Source: Acidobacteriota bacterium
Lineage (GTDB): Bacteria; Acidobacteriota; Vicinamibacteria; Vicinamibacterales; Vicinamibacteraceae
NCBI GenBank assembly: GCA_023429845.1
Contig: JAEZCY010000323.1
Span: forward strand, 1 to 10,318
DNA length: 10,318 bases
Reading direction: 5' to 3'
A program made the position numbers and the translations under genes. The notes beneath the pieces are model-generated. The model saw only the letters and a program-made list of their open reading frames with translations, was not told where the DNA came from and searched no databases. This document shows, one piece after another, positions 1-9,686 of the stretch. Within the stretch, counting starts at the first letter, position 1. Every line of letters begins with the position of its first letter.

Positions 1-2907
<2,907 letters not shown>

Positions 2908-2928
2908 AGGGATGAGTACCAGATGCGG

Positions 2929-2942
2929 ACCCGGAAGCGGGT
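2929..2942 (-). other. Short hairpin in the secA leader
   Basis: ACCCG and CGGGT form a 5-bp stem with a 4-nt loop inside the predicted 43-nt leader, ending 21 nt before the TTG start codon. It may be incidental in G+C-rich DNA, or it may affect initiation, because this start has a weak codon and no clear ribosome binding site. Confidence 0.3.
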
Positions 2943-2956
2943 ACCGTGATCATTCG

Positions 2957-2985
2957 ATTGTAGGGAAGGCCCCGTGGGAGGGCAA
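2957..2985 (-). promoter_or_regulatory. Sigma-70-type promoter of secA
   Basis: On the minus strand TTGCCC (2985-2980, 4 of 6 consensus bases) is followed after exactly 17 bp by TACAAT (2962-2957, 5 of 6). Transcription would start near 2950, giving a leader of about 43 nt before the TTG start codon. It is the best promoter match I found in the window. It implies that secA can be transcribed independently of the M23 gene that ends 104 bp upstream. Confidence 0.6.
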
Positions 2986-3011
2986 GCCTTGGCGGTGCGT
3001 ACGCCCGATTG

Positions 3012-3917
3012 TCAGGACTCGGACCGCGCCACGAGGTACCGCAGCGGGTTGACGGCGCGTCCGTCGATCCAGACCTCGTAGTGGAGGTGGGCGCCCGTCG
3101 AGCGGCCCGTCGACCCGGCGCGACCGATGACCTGACCCCGCGTGACGCTGGCGCCCCGCGTCACGGCAAAGGCCGACAGATGGGCATAGCGGGTCTCGAT
3201 CCCGAATCCGTGCGAGACGACGACGAAGTTGCCGTACTCCGGGTGGTACCGGGCTTCCGTGACGGCGCCGTCGGCGGTGACATGGATGGGCGCGCCGTGG
3301 TCGACATCGAGGTCGAGCCCCGGATGGAGGCTGGCCTCGAGCGTGAACGGGTCGCGACGCGTCCCGAAACTCGACGAAAGCGGCCCGAGCGCCGGCCAGA
3401 TCGCCGGCGTGGCGCGGGCCAGGGCGGCGCGATGTTCGAGTTGCGGGCGGGCCGTATGCAGCCCGCTCTCGATCGCAGAGAGCATCTCGCGCACGACCCC
3501 GACCGCGTCGGCCGCCGTCGAAGGGCCCATCATGGCCACTCGCGCCGCCTCGCGGGAGAGTCCGCCGAGAGCCTGCTGCTGGACGCGTGCCGGCAGCCGC
3601 TGCATCGCCGTCTGCTCGGCAGCGCTCGGCGCCAGGCTCGACAGGTCGTCCACGACGGACTGCAGCGTCCCGATCTGGCTGGTGAGGGCGCCGGTGGCGG
3701 CCCTCATCGAATCGTTCTCCTGCTGCAGGTCCGCCATGTGCGATTCGAGCGTCGCCCGTTGCCAGGCGGCCTTGCGCGCCGCGCCCACGACCATCAGCAT
3801 CGGCACGACACAGAGCAGCAGAGCCAGCACCATCGCCGACCGGGCCGACACCGTCAGACGACGGACCACGCCGGTCTTCCGATTCGCGACGACGATGCTG
3901 TAACGCGTGGAAAGCAT
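3012..3917 (-). CDS. Membrane-anchored M23 family metallopeptidase
   Basis: Predicted 301-residue zinc endopeptidase (LytM/M23 family) acting on peptidoglycan cross-links in the periplasm, or serving as an activator of amidases. Order of parts: a short basic N-terminus (to about residue 28), one hydrophobic segment (about 29-47) without a clear cleavage site, a coiled-coil-like region (about 50-95), a linker, then the M23 domain (about 172-293). All zinc ligands expected of an active M23 enzyme are present: HPGLD (H198, D202) and HLH (H277, H279), with the conserved catalytic His in YAHLS (H246). The ATG at 3917 was chosen because it gives the membrane segment close to the N-terminus and has a purine-rich GAAGAG 5 nt upstream. 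An in-frame start at 4040 would add 41 polar residues that look non-coding. The gene lies directly upstream of secA on the same strand, an arrangement I recall from other phyla. Family assignment is strong; substrate specificity is not determined. Confidence 0.9.
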   Translation of the reverse strand: MLSTRYSIVVANRKTGVVRRLTVSARSAMVLALLLCVVPMLMVVGAARKAAWQRATLESHMADLQQENDSMRAATGALTSQIGTLQSVVDDLSSLAPSAAEQTAMQRLPARVQQQALGGLSREAARVAMMGPSTAADAVGVVREMLSAIESGLHTARPQLEHRAALARATPAIWPALGPLSSSFGTRRDPFTLEASLHPGLDLDVDHGAPIHVTADGAVTEARYHPEYGNFVVVSHGFGIETRYAHLSAFAVTRGASVTRGQVIGRAGSTGRSTGAHLHYEVWIDGRAVNPLRYLVARSES

Positions 3918-3951
3918 GCAGACTCTTCGGTTCGGGGGCACGGCCGTACCC

Positions 3952-3972
3952 GTGTCCCGGAACCGGGAACAC
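3952..3972. other. Inverted repeat upstream of the M23 peptidase gene
   Basis: TCCCGG and CCGGGA (6-bp arms, AA centre) are flanked by GTG and CAC, so the dyad reaches across 21 bp with one unpaired position. It begins 35 bp before the ATG of the M23 gene. It could be an operator or a leader hairpin. The rest of this 116-bp gap (3918-4033) shows only a weak stem, CCGAC/GTCGG around 4000-4012, and no convincing terminator or promoter. Confidence 0.3.
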
Positions 3973-4033
3973 CTTTCTAGCTCGGTGTGAGGATGGGGCC
4001 GCCGACCTTGTCGGTCAACGGCAAACGGGCAGT

Positions 4034-5524
4034 CTAGCACGGCCGGAACTGCAGGGCTTCGGCCAGATGGTGGCGATTCACCTCGGCCGCTCCTTCGAGG
4101 TCGGCGATGGTCTGCGCGACCCGGAGCAACCGGTCCGCGGCCCTGGCGCTGAGTTCGAGCCGGGTCATGGCCTGCGCGAGCAGGTCGCTGATGCCGGGCC
4201 TGCGACGGAGCGCGTCGAGCGACGCGCCTGCCAGGCGGCTGTTGACCGCGCCCTCGCGTGCGGCCTGTCGTGCTCGCGCGGAGACGACCCGCTCGCGGAC
4301 GGTCGCGGTGTCTTCAACGGCCGTCCGCGGCCCGGTCAGCGCCGCAGGGTCGACCGGCGGCACCTGCACGACCAGGTCGATGCGGTCCAGCAACGGGCCC
4401 GACACCCGGGCGGCATAGCGATCGGCCTGCCCGGGATGGCAGCGGCACGCGCGCCGAGGGTGTCCCTTATAGCCGCAGGGGCAGGGGTTCATGGCTGCAA
4501 CGAGCAGGAACGCTGCGGGAAACGTCACGCTGCGGCTCGCACGCGCGAGGCGGACCACACCATCCTCCAGCGGTTGTCGCAGCACGTCGAGCGTGCGTCG
4601 CTCGAACTCCGGAAGCTCGTCGAGCAGGAGCACGCCATGGTGAGCCAGGCTCGCTTCGCCCGGGCGCGGTTGAGGGCCCCCGCCGATGAGCGCCGCCGTC
4701 GACACGGTGTGGTGCGGCGCACGAAAGGGTCGCACCGGCAGCAGCCCCCCGTCGGGCGGCACCAGTCCGGCGGCCGAGTGCACGGCGGTGGCTTCCAGCG
4801 CGTCCTCGAACGTCCAGGGCGGCAGCAGGCCAGGGAGGCGCCGAGCGAGCATGGACTTGCCGGCGCCGGGTGGTCCCGTGAACAGGAGATTGTGATGACC
4901 GGCCGCAGCAATCTCGAGGGCGCGGCGGGCGAGGGCCTGTCCGTGGACGTCGGCAAGGTTGGCGGAATCGACCGGGGCCACTGTAGCGAACTCGGGCGGA
5001 CGAGCCTCGGGGTCTCGCTGTTGCAGGGCGCGAAGTGCGTCGGTCAGCGACTGTGCGCCGCGCACATCGACCCCGGGCACCAGCCGAGCCTCCTGGGCGT
5101 TGGTGCGCGGCACGACGAGCATGTCGATCCGGGCGGCTCGAGACGCGAGCGCCGCGGGCAGGACGCCCCGGCAGGGGAGCGCCCGGCCATCGAGCGCGAG
5201 TTCACCGAGCACCACCGCACGCGACGCGAGATCGGCCTGGAGTTGCCCGGCGGCCGCCAGCACCACGAGGGCGATCGGCAGGTCGAAGCTGCTCCCTGCC
5301 TTGCGCAGATCGGCAGGTGAGAGGTTCACCGTGATGCGGTGCGGCGGAAACTCGAGGCCGGAACTGCGAATCGCACTCCGCACCCGATCCCGGCTCTCGC
5401 GCACGCTCGCATCGGGCAGACCGACGATGGTGAACGCGGGCAGGCCGAAGCTGACGTCGGCCTCGACCCGCACGAGTTCCGCCGAGATGCCGACAAGAGC
5501 GGCGGTGAACGTGGACGCGAGCAT
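4034..5524 (-). CDS. comM: ComM/YifB family AAA+ ATPase (Mg-chelatase-like)
   Basis: ComM is a hexameric DNA helicase that promotes branch migration when transformed single-stranded DNA recombines with the chromosome. The family is also widespread in bacteria not known to be transformable. The 496-residue length is close to the roughly 500 usual for the family. The N-terminal Lon-protease-like domain begins MLASTFTAALVGISAELVRV, the expected family start, so I chose the ATG at 5524; an in-frame upstream extension to 5641 reads as Arg-rich non-coding sequence. The AAA+ core has Walker A GPPGAGKS (217-224) and Walker B LLLDE (299-303). It is followed by the family's Cys cluster NPCPCGY...CRCHPGQ (about 346-365) and SGPLLDRIDL (375-384). 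The C-terminal Mg-chelatase helical domain ends EALQFRPC. No clear Shine-Dalgarno precedes the start. The gene follows the mltD-like gene after 244 bp and ends 116 bp before the M23 gene. Identification is secure; a role in natural transformation is inference. Confidence 0.95.
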   Translation of the reverse strand: MLASTFTAALVGISAELVRVEADVSFGLPAFTIVGLPDASVRESRDRVRSAIRSSGLEFPPHRITVNLSPADLRKAGSSFDLPIALVVLAAAGQLQADLASRAVVLGELALDGRALPCRGVLPAALASRAARIDMLVVPRTNAQEARLVPGVDVRGAQSLTDALRALQQRDPEARPPEFATVAPVDSANLADVHGQALARRALEIAAAGHHNLLFTGPPGAGKSMLARRLPGLLPPWTFEDALEATAVHSAAGLVPPDGGLLPVRPFRAPHHTVSTAALIGGGPQPRPGEASLAHHGVLLLDELPEFERRTLDVLRQPLEDGVVRLARASRSVTFPAAFLLVAAMNPCPCGYKGHPRRACRCHPGQADRYAARVSGPLLDRIDLVVQVPPVDPAALTGPRTAVEDTATVRERVVSARARQAAREGAVNSRLAGASLDALRRRPGISDLLAQAMTRLELSARAADRLLRVAQTIADLEGAAEVNRHHLAEALQFRPC

Positions 5525-5581
5525 GCCGCGTCGGCTGCAAGTCGCGCGACAGGCGCGGGATCGTCGAAACGCGCCGGTTCG

Positions 5582-5617
5582 CCGCGATTCGGGCGACCGA
5601 TGGTGCAGAAATCGCGG
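5582..5617. other. 8-bp inverted repeat upstream of comM
   Basis: CCGCGATT (5582-5589) and AATCGCGG (5610-5617) are perfect inverted copies 20 bp apart, about 60-95 bp before the comM start. The spacing suits either a regulator-binding dyad with half-sites about 2.7 helical turns apart, or a stem-loop in the comM leader. I see no promoter consensus nearby. Confidence 0.35.
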
Positions 5618-5670
5618 TGGGCGGCGCGCGCCCCTCCGCAATTGCTGCTACGACTCGGTGCGGCCTGGGC

Positions 5671-5762
5671 GTCCCGCGGGCGCGGGACCGTCGGGCAAGG
5701 CCCGACGGCTACAGCACGGGGCCCGACGCCTACAGCAGGGACGCCCGGCGGCTACGCCGGCA
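5671..5762. repeat. Hairpin cluster with 21-bp tandem repeat downstream of the mltD-like gene
   Basis: Four elements are packed together. GTCCCGC/GCGGGAC (5671-5677, 5682-5688) is a 7-bp stem with a 4-nt loop. CCGTCGGGC/GCCCGACGG (5688-5696, 5700-5708) is a 9-bp stem with loop AAG. The right arm plus the following 12 bp (5700-5720) is then repeated in tandem at 5721-5741 with 18 of 21 positions identical. A diverged third copy starts at 5743 (12 of its first 13 bases match). The third copy also forms its own 6-bp stem, CCGGCG/CGCCGG (5745-5760). The cluster starts 8 bp past the mltD-like stop codon and could slow or end transcription, but no T-run follows on either strand, so I do not call it an intrinsic terminator. 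The remainder of the gap (5525-5670) holds only the dyad listed separately. Confidence 0.6.
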
Positions 5763-5768
5763 GGCGCG

Positions 5769-7496
5769 CTACTGCGTGGAGCGCGAGCGGTTGACGCGGA
5801 TGGTCAGCGTGTCGCCGACGCCGAGTCTCGTCGACTTCATGCGGTTCCAGGCCTGGAGGTCGGCGATCGAGACGTCGTATGCGTTGGCGATGCCATACAA
5901 CGTGTCACCGCGCTTGACGCGATGCCGCGTGACGACGACGTCCGTGTCCTCATCCGCGGCGACGTCGCGACGGGCCACGACGCGTGCAGCGTCGCGAACC
6001 GGCTGATCGGGCTGCGCGGGGCGCGTCGTGCTCGCCAGCAGGGGAGCCGCCGGTGCCCGCGGGATCAGCAGGCGCTGGCCCACGCGGACCCGTGACTTCT
6101 GCGTCAGCCCGTTGGCTTCCGCGAGGTCGGTGCGCGACACTCCGAGCTTTGTCGCGATGGACGCGAGCGTCTCGCGGCGACGGACGGTGTGGAACTTCAG
6201 CGCGGCCAGTTCGACAGCGGGTGCGGCGGCAAGGCGTGTCTCGAGCACCGAGCCCGTGCCGAGCGGGACCTTGATCTCGTATTCCGGGTAGCGGAGTGGC
6301 GTCGTCCAGCGGCGCAGCTCGGGGTTGAGCGCCTGGATCTCGTCGATCGACGCGCCGGTCCACTCCGCGACGCGGCGCAGGTCTACCGCTCGGGCCACCC
6401 GCACCTTGTCGTACTCGAGCGCCTCGATCGGGGGCGGTTCGAACCCGTACTGGGCCGGGTTCTTGGCAATGATCACGGCGGCGAGAATCATCGGCACGTA
6501 CTCGCGCGTCTCGCGCGGGAGGTACCGATCCGAAGCCGTCAGGTTCCAGAAGTCGTCCAGGCCCGACGCCTTCATCGCGCGCTGCACCCGGCCCGGCCCG
6601 CCATTGTAGGAGGCCATCGCGAGGTGCCAGTCGGAAAACATGTTGTAAAGCGTCTTGAAGTACTTCGCAGCGGCGCGTGTGGCCTTCTCCGGATCGGCGC
6701 GCTCGTCGATGTACCAATCCTGCTTCAGGCCGTGGTCGTTGGCGGTCGGGCGCATGAACTGCCACATCCCGCGCGCGCTCGCGCGCGACAGTGCGGTCGG
6801 CTTGAAGGCGCTCTCGATCAGCGGGACGTACGCGAGGTCGAGCGGCACACCCTCGGCGCGGAACACGCTCTGGACCATGGGCAGGTACTTGCCGCCGCGC
6901 TCGAGTCCGCCGGCGAGGAAATCGCGCAGGCGTCCCTGGAACAGCTCGACGTACTTCAGCACGCGGTCGTTGAGCGGGATCGGGATGTCGTGCGACGTCT
7001 GCGCGAGGTCGAGCTGCACCGTCTTCTCGACATCGGAGCCAGCGGGGGCGGCCGGGGCGAAGGTGGTCACCTCGAGCAGCTGGTCGATCGCGGCCGGCTC
7101 GGAGGGCTTCTCGGTGAAGCCATCGCCCTTCTGCAGGGCGAGCGTCTCGTGCGCGGCAATGCGGTCCACGAGCCGGTCGAAGTGGGTCCGCAGCTGCGGA
7201 TCGACCCGCGCGCCTTCGGGCGCGTCGAGCAGGACGTCCAGCGACTTGTCGAATGCGGCGCGTGCCTGCTCGAGATGCCCGAGCGAGAGCTCACGCTCGC
7301 CGAGATCGAAGAGGCGGTCGGATTCGGCGATGACGGCGGCTGTTGAATCGATGGCCGGCGCGGGCGTCTGCGGTGCGTCCGCCACGGCCGCGGGTGCGGC
7401 GGGCTGTGGCGCGACCGCGAGCTGCGGGGCCGGGTTGCGGCTGCACGCCGCGGAAAAAAGGAGGACTGCGACGGGCAGCCCGAACTTTCGTCGCAC
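5769..7496 (-). CDS. mltD: Lipoprotein lytic transglycosylase with two LysM domains (MltD-like)
   Basis: Predicted membrane-bound murein transglycosylase that cleaves the MurNAc-GlcNAc bond of peptidoglycan, forming 1,6-anhydro-MurNAc ends. The 575-residue product starts MRRKFGLPVAVLLFSAACSR: a lipoprotein signal peptide with the lipidated Cys at 18. An Ala/Pro-rich linker and a helical region (about 55-125) follow. The SLT/GH23 domain (about 205-330) has the catalytic Glu in LIESAF (E228), then RGMWQFM and ASYNGGPGRV, all hallmarks of family 1D. Two LysM peptidoglycan-binding domains follow: about 434-479 (HTVRRRETLASIA... ending LLIP) and about 523-567 (HRVKRGDTLYGIA...). I chose GTG at 7496 because AGGAG lies 8 nt upstream and the signal peptide then has ideal length; an in-frame GTG at 7526 would add ten residues. 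Domain order matches E. coli MltD. The gene follows the dehydrogenase gene after 245 bp and is probably transcribed separately. Confidence 0.93.
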   Translation of the reverse strand: MRRKFGLPVAVLLFSAACSRNPAPQLAVAPQPAAPAAVADAPQTPAPAIDSTAAVIAESDRLFDLGERELSLGHLEQARAAFDKSLDVLLDAPEGARVDPQLRTHFDRLVDRIAAHETLALQKGDGFTEKPSEPAAIDQLLEVTTFAPAAPAGSDVEKTVQLDLAQTSHDIPIPLNDRVLKYVELFQGRLRDFLAGGLERGGKYLPMVQSVFRAEGVPLDLAYVPLIESAFKPTALSRASARGMWQFMRPTANDHGLKQDWYIDERADPEKATRAAAKYFKTLYNMFSDWHLAMASYNGGPGRVQRAMKASGLDDFWNLTASDRYLPRETREYVPMILAAVIIAKNPAQYGFEPPPIEALEYDKVRVARAVDLRRVAEWTGASIDEIQALNPELRRWTTPLRYPEYEIKVPLGTGSVLETRLAAAPAVELAALKFHTVRRRETLASIATKLGVSRTDLAEANGLTQKSRVRVGQRLLIPRAPAAPLLASTTRPAQPDQPVRDAARVVARRDVAADEDTDVVVTRHRVKRGDTLYGIANAYDVSIADLQAWNRMKSTRLGVGDTLTIRVNRSRSTQ

Positions 7497-7504
7497 TGGG
7501 CACT

Positions 7505-7509
7505 CTCCT
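7505..7509 (-). promoter_or_regulatory. Ribosome binding site of the mltD-like gene
   Basis: The minus strand reads AGGAG here, 8 nt before the GTG at 7496. It decides between that start and the in-frame GTG at 7526, which lies upstream of this site. It is one of only two clear Shine-Dalgarno sequences in the window. Confidence 0.75.
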
Positions 7510-7621
7510 GCCGCGCCGCGCCGCACACTCGGTACGCACGACCGACGGGGGGTCGCTCTCGGAAGAAGAGCAGACCGTTCAGGTATTCCCTGCAGGGCGA
7601 ACCTGCGAACGAGAAGTTGGG

Positions 7622-7639
7622 GTCCGGCTGGGGCCGGAC
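7622..7639. other. Hairpin between the dehydrogenase and mltD-like genes
   Basis: GTCCGGC and GCCGGAC form a perfect 7-bp stem with a 4-nt loop, about 100 bp past the dehydrogenase stop codon. On the minus strand it is followed by CCCAACTTCT rather than a T-run, so termination is uncertain. The same gap (7497-7741) holds an imperfect 22-bp palindrome centred on GGATCC (7658-7679), and otherwise nothing I can name. Confidence 0.35.
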
Positions 7640-7689
7640 GGACTATCCAAGAAACTGAATCCGGTGGATCCGCCGAATTGGACTCGCGG

Positions 7690-7719
7690 AAAGTAGCACC
7701 CCCCGCAGTCCCCGGTCAA
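7690..7719 (-). promoter_or_regulatory. Weak candidate promoter for the mltD-like gene
   Basis: The minus strand shows TTGACC (7719-7714, 5 of 6 bases of a -35 box) and, 18 bp on, TACTTT (7695-7690, only 3 of 6 bases of a -10 box). It lies just past the dehydrogenase stop codon and would give a leader of about 185 nt. I report it because the -35 match is good and the gap is long enough for separate transcription. Confidence 0.25.
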
Positions 7720-7741
7720 GGCGCGACTGGACCGTCGGACG

Positions 7742-9661
7742 TCAGCTATGCGGGGGCACGAACACGTCGTTGGCATCGCCGAGATCCCTCGCGGCGGGTG
7801 TGACGATGGCGCGCTCGGTCAACATGATGCGACGACCCGCCCGCAAGGCCTGGCGCACGTCGTCTTCGCACACGAAATCGACGGCGGCACCGACGTTCGT
7901 GAGCGCGTCCATTCCAGGTGGATCAGGTAGGGACCGCTGTCCCAGCGGTCCGTCTGCACGTCCCAGCGGTCCGTCTGCGCGTCCCAGCGGTCCGTCTGCA
8001 CGTCCCAGCGGTCCATCTCCGCGTCCCAGCGGTCCGTCGGCCTGCTGCGGCGATGGAGGGCTCTGAGGTTGCGGGGCTGGTCCGCTCGGTGAGCCGTCAG
8101 CCCTACCGGCTCCCACCGTTAGAACCGTATCGGCGGTGATGCCGCGGCTGGCGAGGAACTTGTCGATTCGCGACGTCAGTGCAGACGCGTCGAGCGTGCG
8201 CACGCGCTCCGGGACGGAGGGACGCAGACTCGAGCCGGCGTCTGCGTGGGGCGTCGTCGCCGCCAGGGGCGCGGCCGGGGTCTGCGCCGGGCGCACTTCG
8301 TACGCGACGCGCTTGATGTTCAGCAGGTGCATCGGCGAGATGTTGTCCGACGTGATGTTGCCGCCGTACCCGCCGCAGCCGAGGGTCATCGCCGGGTCGA
8401 GGCCGGTGGTCATGCCGACGGACCCATGCGTCGTCGGCGTGTTCACCACGATGCGGAATGCCGGCTTGTGCAACCCGAACTGCAGGATGACCTCATCGTC
8501 TGTCGCATGCACCGACATGGTGTGCCCCATGCCGCCGTATCTCAGGATCGCCTTGCAGCGTTCGCATCCCGCGCGCCAGTCCTCCACCACGTAGTAGGAG
8601 AGGACGGGGCAGAGTTTCTCGATCGAGAGTGGGTGATCGCGTCCGACGCCCTGGAGTTCCGCAACGAGGGCGCGCGTGCCCGGCGGCACGGCGATGCCCA
8701 CCGCGGTGGCGATCTCCAGTGCGGTCTTGCCGACGAGCGCCGGATTGGGCAGGCGTTGTGGGGTGACGAGCACGGCCGCCAGCTTCTGCGCGTCCGCCTC
8801 GGGCAGGAAATGGCCGCCACCCGCCGCCAACGCGCTCCTGAGCGCGCCATCGATGGCGCGGTCGGCCACGATCGAGTTCGGAGACGAGCAGAGCAGACCG
8901 TTGTCGAAGGTCTTGCCGAGCAGGATGTCGCTCGCGGCCTTGGCGATATCGGCGCTCTCGTGGACGTAGCACGGGGCGTTGCCGGGGCCGACGCCGTACG
9001 CTGGTTTGCCGGCCGAGTACGCCGCGCGCACCAGCCCGAGCCCGCCAGTCGCGAGGATCACGGCAATCTCGCGCTGCCGCATCAACTCCTGGGTGCCCTC
9101 CAGCGTGACGACGTTCATCCAGCCGATGCTGCCGGCCGGGGCGCCGGCCTGCGCCGCGGCGGCCGCCATGATCTCGGCCGTGCGGCTGATGCACCGCGCT
9201 GCCGACGGATGCGGGCTCAGGACGATGGCGCACCGCGCCTTGAGCGCGATCAGGATCTTGTAGATGGCGGTCGAGGTCGGGTTGGTCGACGGCACGATCG
9301 CCGCCACGGGACCGAACGGCTCGGCGATCTCGATGATCTTCTTCGCTTCGTCGCGGCGAAGGACGCCCACCGTCCGCATGGGACGGATGAACTCGTAGAC
9401 ACGTTCGGCCGCAAAGGTGTTCTTGCGGACCTTGTCGGCGTAGACCCCGAAGCCCGTTTCGTCGCGCGCCAGCTGCGCGAGCGGCTCGACCTGGGGCCGC
9501 ACGGCCGCCGCCATCGCGTCCACGATCGCGTCAATGCGTTCCTGCGGGAGTTCGGCGAGGTCGGCCTGCGCCACGCGCGCGGCGCGGGCAAGTGCTCGCG
9601 CCTCGGCGATGGACGCCAGGTCGCGGTCGGACGGTGGCTTGGCAGCGGAGACGTCGGCCAT
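7742..9661 (-). CDS. CoA-acylating aldehyde dehydrogenase, BMC-associated (EutE/PduP type), with long C-terminal extension
   Basis: Predicted to oxidise an aldehyde to its acyl-CoA with NAD+ and CoA inside a bacterial microcompartment. The catalytic core spans about residues 13-457: AIVPSTNPTSTAIYK (122-136), Rossmann-type ATGGLGLVRAAYSAGKPAYG (204-223), catalytic Cys258 in NGLLCSSPNS, and the BMC-type ending LGCGGYGGNITSDNISP...NIKRVAYEVRP. I chose ATG 9661, which places DRDLASIAEARALARAA near the N-terminus as in relatives; a TTG at 9706 is possible but no Shine-Dalgarno supports either. At 639 residues it is about 180 longer than the core. The extension holds a predicted amphipathic helix (about 485-507), a Pro/Gly linker with five 7-residue repeats (541-575), and a segment 595-635 with the TPAARDL motif. 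It follows the shell gene by 130 bp, likely in one operon. The aldehyde substrate cannot be told from the sequence. Confidence 0.92.
   Translation of the reverse strand: MADVSAAKPPSDRDLASIAEARALARAARVAQADLAELPQERIDAIVDAMAAAVRPQVEPLAQLARDETGFGVYADKVRKNTFAAERVYEFIRPMRTVGVLRRDEAKKIIEIAEPFGPVAAIVPSTNPTSTAIYKILIALKARCAIVLSPHPSAARCISRTAEIMAAAAAQAGAPAGSIGWMNVVTLEGTQELMRQREIAVILATGGLGLVRAAYSAGKPAYGVGPGNAPCYVHESADIAKAASDILLGKTFDNGLLCSSPNSIVADRAIDGALRSALAAGGGHFLPEADAQKLAAVLVTPQRLPNPALVGKTALEIATAVGIAVPPGTRALVAELQGVGRDHPLSIEKLCPVLSYYVVEDWRAGCERCKAILRYGGMGHTMSVHATDDEVILQFGLHKPAFRIVVNTPTTHGSVGMTTGLDPAMTLGCGGYGGNITSDNISPMHLLNIKRVAYEVRPAQTPAAPLAATTPHADAGSSLRPSVPERVRTLDASALTSRIDKFLASRGITADTVLTVGAGRADGSPSGPAPQPQSPPSPQQADGPLGRGDGPLGRADGPLGRADGPLGRADGPLGQRSLPDPPGMDALTNVGAAVDFVCEDDVRQALRAGRRIMLTERAIVTPAARDLGDANDVFVPPHS
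7931..7951. repeat. 9-bp stem with 3-nt loop at the edge of the tandem repeat
   Basis: GGACCGCTG (7931-7939) and CAGCGGTCC (7943-7951) are perfect inverted arms around the loop TCC. The right arm is the repeated core of the 21-bp units, and the left arm occurs only once, so every unit's core could pair with this single left arm. The structure lies within the coding sequence and encodes part of the linker. Confidence 0.85.
7937..8041. repeat. Five tandem 21-bp repeats inside the dehydrogenase gene
   Basis: Five contiguous units of exactly 21 bp begin at 7937, 7958, 7979, 8000 and 8021. The 12-bp core TCCCAGCGGTCC (plus strand) is identical in all five; differences are confined to the flanking nine positions. 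On the coding (minus) strand each unit encodes (A/G)DGPLG(R/Q), so the protein has a 35-residue Gly/Pro/Asp-rich linker. Unit length divisible by three keeps the frame, so copy number can change without breaking the gene. There are no spacers between units, which rules out a CRISPR array. Confidence 0.95.
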
Positions 9662-9686
9662 GCGTGATGTGCGGGCGGCGATCGCG

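Noticed and set aside
4034..5641. Longer N-terminus for ComM starting at 5641
   Set aside because: The extra 39 residues are Arg-rich and unlike the family, whose proteins begin right at the MLAS sequence encoded from 5524.
5671..5762. Intrinsic terminator of the mltD-like gene
   Set aside because: The stems are strong, but neither strand has a T-run after any of them, so I list the region as a repeat and hairpin cluster instead.
6189..7346. Plus-strand open frame of 385 codons opposite the mltD-like gene
   Set aside because: Antisense shadow of the SLT/LysM gene; composition and lack of motifs match the other shadows.
7819..8016. Small repeat protein in another minus-strand frame of the 21-bp repeat (TDRWDVQ units)
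   Set aside because: A 21-bp repeat keeps several frames open automatically. The frame continuous with the dehydrogenase and its C-terminal tail explains the region, and this one has no start signal.
7937..8041. CRISPR array
   Set aside because: Units are contiguous, 21 bp long and have no unique spacers; no cas gene is in the window.
7742..8300. Frameshift or fused neighbouring gene as the cause of the long dehydrogenase C-terminus
   Set aside because: The frame is continuous, the codon usage keeps G/C at third positions, and the tail ends in an ordered segment with a recognisable motif, so a genuine extension is more likely than an artefact.
8246..9667. Plus-strand open frame of 473 codons opposite the aldehyde dehydrogenase gene
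   Set aside because: Arg/His/Asp-rich antisense shadow without motifs. The opposite strand encodes a clear aldehyde dehydrogenase throughout.
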